Shown piece by piece: positions 1-6,034 of a stretch of DNA of 11,773 bases. Source of the DNA: Anaerolineales bacterium UBA3905 (GTDB taxonomy: Bacteria > Chloroflexota > Anaerolineae > Caldilineales > Caldilineaceae). Made by a program: the position numbers and the translations under genes. Where the stretch lies: contig DGFH01000363.1 in NCBI GenBank assembly GCA_002391565.1, positions 1 through 11,773 of the forward strand, in the 5' to 3' direction. The notes below the pieces were generated by a model. It was not told the DNA's origin and ran no database searches. It saw only the letters and a list, made by a program, of their open reading frames with translations. Position 1 is the stretch's first letter. Each line of letters opens with the position of its first letter.

Positions 1-483
1 CGTAGACGCAGCTCGTAGCTGCGTTTCGCCGCTCCACCCACAACCGCATGGGCTGCCGAGAACGGGCGGCTGCGAGCCGCCCCTACAGCGAGCCGGTCGT
101 TTTCTCGTAGACGCAGCTCGCAGCTGCGTTTCGCCGCTCCACCCTCCACCTTGTGATTTGCCGAGGACGGGCGGCTGCGAGCCGCCCCTACAGCGAACCG
201 GTCGCTTTCTCGTAGACGCAGCTCATAGCTGCGTTTCGCCGCTCTACCCACCACCTTGTGATTTGCCGAGGACAGGCGGCTGCGAGCCGCCCCTACGGCG
301 AACCGGTCGCTTTCTCGTAGACGCAGCTCGTAGCTGCGTTTCGCCGTTCACCCCCCAACCTTGTGATTTGCCGAGGACGGGCGGCTGCGAGCCGCCCCTA
401 CGGCGAACCGGTCGCTTTCTCGTAGACGCAGCTCGTAGCTGCGTTTCGCCGTTCACCCCACAACCTTGTGCTTTGCCGAGGAC
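1..483. repeat. Tandem array of 105-bp double-hairpin repeats (4 full units plus 63 bp)
   Basis: Units begin at 1, 106, 211, 316 and 421, an exact 105-bp period. The last unit stops matching after position 483, and the array runs off the left edge. Each full unit holds two inverted repeats. Hairpin A has stem ACGCAGCT/AGCTGCGT and a 3-nt loop (unit 1: 6-13 and 17-24). Hairpin B has stem GGGCGGCT/AGCCGCCC with a GCG loop (unit 1: 64-71 and 75-82). The loop of A varies (CGT, CGC, CAT) while its stem does not change. Hairpin B of unit 3 has one outer mismatch. The array begins 17 bp past the stop of the MalG-like gene, so in transcript sense it is the 3' flank of the sugar operon. It could act as a terminator or RNA-stability element, or simply be a REP/BIME-like repeat; function is inference. 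The open frames crossing it arise because 105 is divisible by three. No other gene is visible in this 500-bp stretch. Confidence 0.93.
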
Positions 484-500
484 TTCGCCCTTGCGGATGC

Positions 501-1385
501 TCACCCCTTCACTGCGCCGCCCATCAGCCCTTGCATGTAGTAGCGCTGCAAAAATAGAAATAGGATGATGCACGGCAGGATCGTGACGGTGATGCCGGCC
601 TGGAGCGCGCCCCAATCGATGGCGCCATAGTAACCGCTGCGCACGCTTGTCAACATGATCGGCAGCGTGAAGTTGGCCTCCTGCGTCATGATGATCAGCG
701 CGGCCAGAAATTCGTTCCAGGCGTTGAGAAAAGCATACACGGCCACCGTGATGATGCCCGGTCGCACCAGCACGAGCATAACGCGCGTGAGCATCTGCCA
801 GGTCGAGGCGCCGTCGAGCAACGCCGCTTCCTCGATCTCGCGCGGCACGGTGTCGAAGGTGTTGCGCATCATGAAGACGCCAAAGGGCAACTGAAAGGTG
901 ATGTAGACCAGCGCCAGGCCGATCAACGTGTTTTGCAGCTTGACCATGCTCATGAGCAAAAAGAGCGGCGTCAAGATCGACTGGAAGGGGATCATCAGCG
1001 CAGCCAGCACCATGATGAACAGGACGTTCTTCGCCGGGAATTGGAAGCGCGAAAAACCATAGCCTGCCAGCGTGCTCAGGATAATTGTGCCAAAGACCGT
1101 GATCAGCGCCACGCTGGCGCTGTTGAAGATGTAGCGCGCAATGCCAGCGCCATATTTGTTCAGTTTGATGTAGTTGTCAAAGGTAATGCTGGACGGCAAA
1201 TAGGTCGGCGGCGAGGCCGAGGCCTCCGACGGCGGTTTGATCGAGGTCAACGTCGACCAAACGATCGGAAACAGAAACAGCGCCGCCAGGATGATGGCGA
1301 TCACATATAGCGCAAAGAAACCCGCGCGCCGCCGTATCCGGCTGGCCGGGCTATGAATTGTGGCACTGCCGAGTGTGGCTTCCAA
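501..1385 (-). CDS. Carbohydrate ABC transporter permease, MalG type (CUT1)
   Basis: Inner-membrane permease, 294 aa, predicted to pair with the MalF-like product encoded upstream and form the sugar channel. The N-terminus has a basic stretch followed by a long hydrophobic helix (FFALYVIAIILAALFLFP), and several more membrane segments follow. The cytoplasmic EAA loop that docks the ATPase is present as EEAALLDGAS at residues 185-194. The terminal GGAVKG is typical of this family. I chose a TTG start because AAGGAG (1392-1397) lies 6 nt upstream and the length then fits the usual 275-300 aa. The longer open frame, to 1592, only reads through the 14-bp repeats and gives an implausible Arg/Gly-rich leader. 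The gene is last in the operon, 203 bp after the MalF-like gene, and no ATPase gene follows. The sugar substrate cannot be read from the sequence. Confidence 0.93.
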   Translation of the reverse strand: MEATLGSATIHSPASRIRRRAGFFALYVIAIILAALFLFPIVWSTLTSIKPPSEASASPPTYLPSSITFDNYIKLNKYGAGIARYIFNSASVALITVFGTIILSTLAGYGFSRFQFPAKNVLFIMVLAALMIPFQSILTPLFLLMSMVKLQNTLIGLALVYITFQLPFGVFMMRNTFDTVPREIEEAALLDGASTWQMLTRVMLVLVRPGIITVAVYAFLNAWNEFLAALIIMTQEANFTLPIMLTSVRSGYYGAIDWGALQAGITVTILPCIILFLFLQRYYMQGLMGGAVKG

Positions 1386-1391
1386 GCGTCT

Positions 1392-1397
1392 CTCCTT
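1392..1397 (-). promoter_or_regulatory. Ribosome binding site that decides the TTG start of the MalG-like gene
   Basis: AAGGAG on the minus strand, 6 nt before TTG at 1385. No ATG in frame lies near the true N-terminus, and the first downstream Met is inside the membrane domain, so this site fixes the start. Confidence 0.7.
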
Positions 1398-1433
1398 TTT
1401 TCCGTTACTCTTCTGCGCTTTTCCGGTTGCTCT

Positions 1434-1471
1434 TCTCTGCGCACCCTCTGCGTCGTTGCGCCTTTGCGTCA
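1434..1471. repeat. Degenerate GCGCA/ACGCA-rich low-complexity spacer
   Basis: Read on the minus strand, this part of the permease spacer is a degenerate run of short ACGCAAAGG, GCGCAACG and ACGCAGAGG words, a heptad-like pattern. It adjoins the 14-bp array but has a different unit. It is non-coding and its function is unknown. Similar GCAGAG/GCAAAG heptad repeats are known between genes in several bacterial phyla; assignment here is by eye. Confidence 0.4.
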
Positions 1472-1482
1472 GGCCTTCGCTC

Positions 1483-1588
1483 CTCGCCCCTCGCAACTCG
1501 CCCCTCGCAACTCGCCCCTCGCAACTCGCCCCTCGCGACTCGCCCCTCGCAACTCGCCCCTTGCAACTCGCCCCTCGCAACTCGCCCC

Positions 1589-1589
<1 letters not shown>
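1483..1589. repeat. Tandem 14-bp repeat, 7 copies, between the permease genes
   Basis: The unit cgcaactcgcccct (plus-strand reading) occurs seven times without gaps from 1492 to 1589, after a partial copy at 1483-1491. Only two units differ, each by one base (cgcgact at 1534, tgcaact at 1562). On the transcribed strand the unit is AGGGGCGAGTTGCG. The first transcribed base of the array is also the last base of the MalF-like stop codon. Because 14 is not a multiple of three, all three plus frames stay open for a while and yield spurious repetitive peptides. Diverged single copies sit in two other spacers (2558-2571 and 8210-8223), so this is a dispersed intergenic repeat family, not a coding feature. 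Confidence 0.93.
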
Positions 1590-2512
<923 letters not shown>

Positions 2513-2535
2513 ACCTGTCACCAGTCATCATGTCA

Positions 2536-2576
2536 GGGCGAAGGGCGTCTCACCCCTCGCAACTCGCCCTTCGCCC
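2536..2576 (-). promoter_or_regulatory. Stem-loop between binding-protein and permease genes
   Basis: A perfect 12-bp inverted repeat (GGGCGAAGGGCG at 2536-2547, its complement at 2565-2576) encloses a 17-nt loop that contains part of a diverged 14-bp repeat copy. It starts 10 bp after the binding-protein stop, and no T-run follows it on the transcribed strand. It therefore looks more like an mRNA-processing or 3'-protection hairpin, possibly a leaky terminator, than a full intrinsic terminator. By analogy with the REP hairpins between E. coli malE and malF, it could raise binding-protein levels over permease levels. That role is inference. Confidence 0.65.
2558..2571. repeat. Single diverged copy of the 14-bp intergenic repeat
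   Basis: cgcaactcgccctt differs from the unit at 1492-1589 by one base, and flanking cccct-rich sequence matches that array. The gene-proximal junction on the transcribed strand, ATTGAGGGG, is the same as at the MalF-like stop. It forms part of the loop and right arm of the 2536-2576 stem-loop. Confidence 0.75.
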
Positions 2577-2586
2577 CTCCCCTCAA

Positions 2587-3885
2587 TTACTGTCCGCTCA
2601 AAATCTTGGTGAACTCTTCTTGCGCCGTGTTAACCGCCTCCTCGACCTTGCCGTCGAAGACTGCTGTCTGAATCATCTTCAGCCATGGGCCGTTGGCGTC
2701 GTTGAAGAGCTGGTTGTAGACGACTGTGTACGGCGTCTTGCCCATCGCCATCGCTTCGGCGGCGACGGTCAGACGTGGGTCGGCGGCAAAGTATTCATTC
2801 TTTGCCAGGTCGGTGCGCACCGGCAGGTTGTTGAGCTTGGCGTAGTACTCAAGCTGCACCTCATCCGAGGTCGCCCACTTGATAAACTCGAACGCCTCGT
2901 TTGGATATTTGGAGCCAGCCGGAATGGCGATGCTGTCGCCGCCGGCGAAGGAGGAGGCGCCGCCCTCGGCGCCGGGTAGGAAAGTGGCGCCGAATTCGAT
3001 CTCGGGGAAGTTGGTCTTGATGTTGTTGATGGCGAAGGCGCCGGTGCCCACCATGCCGATCTTGCCGGTGGTGAACGCGTTGGCAAAGTCGGTGCCGGTG
3101 TCCGCCCGTGCGCCCGGCGGGATCAGATCATCCGCCCACATCTGGCGATAAAACTCCAGCGCCGCCGCTACATTCGGATCGGTCAGCGTCGCTGTCGCAC
3201 CATCGTCGCTGAGCACATCGCCGCCACTTGCCCAGATCAGCGGCATGAAGGTGAAGGCGTTGCAGCCTGCGCATGAGCCGGAGAAGTAGAAGCCATAAAT
3301 GTCGTCGCCCAGCGCGCGAATCTTGGCGGCGGCGTCGGCAATCTCGCCCCAGGTCTTAGGCGGATTTTCCGGGTCGAGACCTGCCTGTTTGAACAGACCC
3401 TTGTTGTACATCAGATACGAGCCTTCGGCGTTGAAGGGCAGGCCGAAGATTTTGCCGTCGTAGGTCGCCAGGCGCACGTGCGAAGGGCTCAGCTGCTCAA
3501 AGTAGGGCAGCGCCTTCGCCAGGTCGGTGATGTCGGTGAGCTGACCCGCTGCGGCGAACTGCGGCACGTAGATCAGATCGACCGCCATCAGGTCGGGCGG
3601 GGCGCCAGCGCCGACGGACGCGCCGACTTTGGTCATGTACTCGGAGGCCGGAATGACCGTGATCTCAATTTTGTTCGGGTGCGATTCATTCCAGGCGTCA
3701 ACCAGGGCGCGCACCTGTTCTTGATTGCTGTCGCGCGTCCAGAATGACATCGTGACGCCGCCAGCGGCTTGCCCGCCGGCTGCCGCCTGTTCGCCAGTTG
3801 GCGCAGCTGCCGGGGCCGTGCACGCCGCCAGCGCCAGCACCGCAATCAGGCTTAATACTACCAGTAACTTGCTCAAGCGTTGCAT
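2587..3885 (-). CDS. Sugar ABC transporter substrate-binding lipoprotein (family 1)
   Basis: Extracytoplasmic receptor, 432 aa, that captures the sugar and delivers it to the two permeases. Residues 1-21 form a lipoprotein signal peptide (MQRLSK, then a hydrophobic core) ending in the lipobox LAAC with the acylated Cys at 22. An Ala/Pro/Gly-rich linker follows to about residue 43. The mature domain opens with VTMSFWTRDSNQEQVRALVDAWN, the usual start of bacterial family 1 solute-binding proteins. Further family-typical stretches are MAVDLIYVPQFAAAGQL, GKIFGLPFNAEG, LMYNKGLFKQAGLDPENPP and FTTGKIGMVGTGAF. AGGAGG (3895-3900) upstream of the ATG supports the start. The gene is 45 bp after the LacI-like gene and starts the transporter part of the operon. 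The length is normal, and the ligand cannot be predicted. Confidence 0.95.
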   Translation of the reverse strand: MQRLSKLLVVLSLIAVLALAACTAPAAAPTGEQAAAGGQAAGGVTMSFWTRDSNQEQVRALVDAWNESHPNKIEITVIPASEYMTKVGASVGAGAPPDLMAVDLIYVPQFAAAGQLTDITDLAKALPYFEQLSPSHVRLATYDGKIFGLPFNAEGSYLMYNKGLFKQAGLDPENPPKTWGEIADAAAKIRALGDDIYGFYFSGSCAGCNAFTFMPLIWASGGDVLSDDGATATLTDPNVAAALEFYRQMWADDLIPPGARADTGTDFANAFTTGKIGMVGTGAFAINNIKTNFPEIEFGATFLPGAEGGASSFAGGDSIAIPAGSKYPNEAFEFIKWATSDEVQLEYYAKLNNLPVRTDLAKNEYFAADPRLTVAAEAMAMGKTPYTVVYNQLFNDANGPWLKMIQTAVFDGKVEEAVNTAQEEFTKILSGQ

Positions 3886-3894
3886 GGATGCTCT

Positions 3895-3900
3895 CCTCCT
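3895..3900 (-). promoter_or_regulatory. Strong ribosome binding site of the binding-protein gene
   Basis: AGGAGG on the minus strand, 9 nt before the ATG at 3885. This is the closest match to a full Shine-Dalgarno sequence in the operon, in keeping with the high expression needed for a binding protein. No separate promoter is evident in the 45-bp gap to the regulator gene. Confidence 0.7.
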
Positions 3901-3930
3901 GAATTCGTGAAAAAACAGAACGTATAGCGG

Positions 3931-4989
3931 TTAACGGCGCAAAGGCCGTTTTTCCCCGGCAGCGGCTGCGCAGTCAGCAGTGGATTGGGGCTGCGCACCA
4001 CACGACTCGCGCACCAGCAGGCAGCCGCGCACCTGCACTTCGGCGGGGATCTCTTCTTTCCCCTCCATGCGGTCGAGCAACATTTGCGCCGCCGCCTGTC
4101 CCATCTCGTAACAGGGCAGCGTCACCGTCGTTAGTCGTGGACGAAAGGTGCGACTGATCTCACGGTCATCGTAGCCGACCACGGCGATATCCTCCGGCAC
4201 GCGCAGCCCGGCGTCCTGTAAGGCATAGATCGCGCCTGCCGCCATCAGATCGTTGCCTGCAAAGAGCGCAGTCAAGCGCGGTTGCGCCTGCAACAGATAT
4301 TGCATCGCCGTGTAACCGCTCTCCAACCCCCAATCGCCGCGCGCCACCAACGTTGGGTCGAAGGCGATGCCGGCGCTTTCCAGTTCTTCGCGATAGCCCG
4401 CCAACCGCAACGCCGACGCGTAGTAGTGCTCTGGCCCGTTGATATAGCCAATGCGCCGATGCCCCAGCCCGATCAAATGGCGCATGGCAAGGTGCGCGCC
4501 ATAGCGTTCGTCGGGGATCGTCGAATATTGACCCGGCGCGGCAAACTGGCGATGGACAAAGACGTAGGGCTTGCTGGCGAGATCGAGCATTTCGACGGCG
4601 GTGTGATGCCAGGTCTCCGAAAAGACGATGCCATCGATGGAGCGGCTGACCAGGTCGTGGATCGCCTCGCGTTCGGCGTCCGGGTCCCAGTCGGCGCTGA
4701 TGATGACGCACAGGTAGCCGGCCTGTCGCAGCCGATCCTGGATGCCGCGCATGATCTTGGTGGCAAACGGCCCGATGATGTCGTCGGCGATGATGCCCAC
4801 CGTGGCCGAACGGTCGGTGCGCAGGCTGCGCGCCGCCACATTCGGGCGATAGCCCAGGGCGTCGGCCGTCGCCAGGATGCGTTGCCGCGTCTCTGCACCC
4901 ACTGGATGATCTTTGTTGTTGAGTACGCGCGAAACTGTGGCGATCGAGACGCCAGCGGCTTCAGCGACATCGCGGATGGTAATTGGCAT
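3931..4989 (-). CDS. LacI/GalR-family transcriptional regulator
   Basis: Cytoplasmic DNA-binding repressor, 352 aa. The N-terminal helix-turn-helix is complete (TIRDVAEAAGVSIATVSRVL, residues 4-23). It is followed by the third helix (ETRQRILATADALGYRPN) and the hinge helix AARSLRT at 52-58, whose Leu normally intercalates at a central CG. The periplasmic-binding-protein-like sensor domain starts near residue 61 (ATVGIIADDIIGPF) and includes LIGLGHRRIGYINGP and DIAVVGYDD, standard for the family. The ATG at 4989 has no clear Shine-Dalgarno sequence, and the start is set by the family N-terminus. It is first in the operon, downstream of a strong promoter with two AAACGTTT operators, so autoregulation is expected. 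The inducer is presumably the transported sugar or a product of it. The tail after about residue 330 (Gln/Ala-rich, ending RRPLRR-like) is not recognised. Confidence 0.95.
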   Translation of the reverse strand: MPITIRDVAEAAGVSIATVSRVLNNKDHPVGAETRQRILATADALGYRPNVAARSLRTDRSATVGIIADDIIGPFATKIMRGIQDRLRQAGYLCVIISADWDPDAEREAIHDLVSRSIDGIVFSETWHHTAVEMLDLASKPYVFVHRQFAAPGQYSTIPDERYGAHLAMRHLIGLGHRRIGYINGPEHYYASALRLAGYREELESAGIAFDPTLVARGDWGLESGYTAMQYLLQAQPRLTALFAGNDLMAAGAIYALQDAGLRVPEDIAVVGYDDREISRTFRPRLTTVTLPCYEMGQAAAQMLLDRMEGKEEIPAEVQVRGCLLVRESCGAQPQSTADCAAAAGEKRPLRR

Positions 4990-5003
4990 AAGCAGCTATG
5001 TTG

Positions 5004-5017
5004 GGAAAACGTTTACC
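5004..5017. promoter_or_regulatory. LacI-type operator O1, downstream of the transcription start
   Basis: GGAAAACGTTTACC is palindromic apart from one pair (A5006/A5015). The core AAACGTTT with central CG is the classic LacI/GalR-family operator. The centre at 5010.5 falls roughly 12 bp after the start site predicted from the promoter at 5057-5029, where bound repressor would block transcription. Confidence 0.75.
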
Positions 5018-5028
5018 AGACAGGCGTC

Positions 5029-5057
5029 ACTATAACAGAAAACGTTTACCCTGTCAA
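5029..5057 (-). promoter_or_regulatory. Near-consensus sigma-70 promoter of the regulator/transporter operon
   Basis: On the minus strand, TTGACA (5057-5052, perfect -35) and TATAGT (5034-5029, one mismatch to -10) are 17 bp apart, the optimal spacing. Transcription would start near 5022, leaving about a 33-nt leader before the regulator ATG. Operator O2 lies entirely within the spacer. Confidence 0.82.
5038..5049. promoter_or_regulatory. LacI-type operator O2, inside the promoter spacer
   Basis: GAAAACGTTTAC contains the same AAACGTTT core (5040-5047) as O1 and the same following ACC. It lies between the -35 and -10 hexamers. Its centre is 33 bp from that of O1, close to three helical turns, so two dimers could bind on nearly the same face. 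Confidence 0.75.
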
Positions 5058-5077
5058 GTACGATTTTTTTGATCACA

Positions 5078-5108
5078 TTCTGGGATTTGGGTTCGTTGCA
5101 TATACAAT
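5078..5108 (+). promoter_or_regulatory. Weak candidate promoter for the kinase/ATPase pair
   Basis: TATACA/TACAAT (5101-5108) resembles a -10 box. TTCTGG (5078-5083) is a poor -35 at 17-19 bp. Transcription would start close to the ATG at 5115, which has no Shine-Dalgarno sequence, so a leaderless or near-leaderless message is possible. This is the only plausible plus-strand promoter I see in the AT-rich divergent region. Confidence 0.35.
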
Positions 5109-5114
5109 CAGAGC

Positions 5115-6029
5115 ATGTATCTATCGCCGACTCTGCTCCGCAATATTCGTAATGCTTTTGGCGACGCCGGTGAACTGTTTCTACGCGAGTTGCCTCACCG
5201 ATTAGAGATATACGCGCAGCGTTGGGCGCTTGCGCTGTTGCCGCCATTCCCCAATCTGTCCTACAACTATGTGACGCCTGTCTTGCTTCGAGATGGCAGG
5301 GAGGCTGTTCTCAAACTGGGCGTTCCCCATCGCGAGGCGCGCTCCGAGATGGAAGCGTTAGCCTTCTATGGTGGCAGCGGCTGCGTGCAGATGCTAGCAG
5401 CAGATCCAGACGGCGGAGCCTTGCTATTGGAGCGCTTGCGTCCTGGCGCAACGCTGCGCGCCCAGGTCTATGACAACGACATGCAGGCGACCGCCGTGCT
5501 GGCGAACGTGATGGAGGCGTTATGGCGTCCGGCGCCAACGACGCACGCCATGCTCACCATCGATGTGTGGGCGGCGGAGCTGGCAGAGCTACGTCACACT
5601 TTTGCGGGTGGAACAGGGCCGTTTCCCGCTCACCTGGTGGACATCGCCGAGCATCTCTATGGCGAACTGCTGGCGTCGAGCACAGCGCCGGTTGTGTTGC
5701 ATGGTGATTTGCACCACGACAATGTGCTGGCGGCGGGCGAACGCTGGCTCGCCATCGACCCCAAAGGCGTCGTGGGCGAGCGCGAGTTCGAGGCGTACGC
5801 CCTGCTGCGCAATCCGCTGGGCTGGCCGTTGACGCAACCTGAGCCGGCGCGCATTCTGCGGCGACGCATTGACCAACTGGCGGATCGGCTGGCGTTGGAT
5901 CGCCAGCGGATGCGGCTGTGGAGCGTGGCGCAGTGTGTGCTCTCGGCCTGGTGGGATTACAATGAGCGCGACCCGACGGCCGGTCAAGATGATCTGCAAA
6001 TTGCTGCGCTGTTGTGGGAATTGAGGTGA
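5115..6029 (+). CDS. Aminoglycoside/hydroxyurea-type kinase (APH(6)-like family)
   Basis: Soluble ATP-dependent small-molecule kinase, 304 aa, close in length to streptomycin 6-kinase (StrB). The catalytic loop is VLHGDLHHDNVL with H196, D198 and N203. The metal-binding segment is LAIDPKGVVGE with D215, followed by FEAYALLRNP, the pattern of the APH(6)/hydroxyurea kinase family rather than of APH(3'). The N-lobe has PVLLRDGREAVLKLG with a likely ATP-binding Lys, then EMEALAFYGGSGCVQMLAAD. Many chromosomal members have no proven antibiotic substrate, so resistance is not shown. The ATG lacks a clear ribosome site but gives the family-like N-terminus. The stop is 5 bp before the ATPase start, and the shared GAGGTGA implies translational coupling. 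The gene is divergent from the LacI-like gene. Confidence 0.88.
   Translation: MYLSPTLLRNIRNAFGDAGELFLRELPHRLEIYAQRWALALLPPFPNLSYNYVTPVLLRDGREAVLKLGVPHREARSEMEALAFYGGSGCVQMLAADPDGGALLLERLRPGATLRAQVYDNDMQATAVLANVMEALWRPAPTTHAMLTIDVWAAELAELRHTFAGGTGPFPAHLVDIAEHLYGELLASSTAPVVLHGDLHHDNVLAAGERWLAIDPKGVVGEREFEAYALLRNPLGWPLTQPEPARILRRRIDQLADRLALDRQRMRLWSVAQCVLSAWWDYNERDPTAGQDDLQIAALLWELR
6023..6029 (+). promoter_or_regulatory. Ribosome binding site overlapping the kinase stop, fixing the ATPase start
   Basis: GAGGTGA contains the kinase TGA stop (6027-6029) and lies 5 nt before ATG 6035. It favours this start over the in-frame GTG at 6014 and suggests stop/restart coupling of the two genes. Confidence 0.75.
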
Positions 6030-6034
6030 TTACA

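Noticed and set aside
1..483. Possible CRISPR array
   Set aside because: The units are 105 bp and repeat throughout; there are no short repeats separated by unique spacers and no cas genes.
158..568. Plus-strand frame encoding a protein with a 35-residue internal repeat
   Set aside because: It is a by-product of the 105-bp repeat (35 codons). It has no ribosome site, and its end runs antisense into the MalG-like gene.
4282..5205. 307-codon plus-strand frame opposite the LacI-like gene
   Set aside because: It is antisense to a well-supported regulator, crosses the promoter/operator region and has no recognisable domain.
6014..6034. GTG start seven codons upstream for the ATPase
   Set aside because: It would overlap the kinase gene, and the GAGGTGA ribosome site points to ATG 6035.
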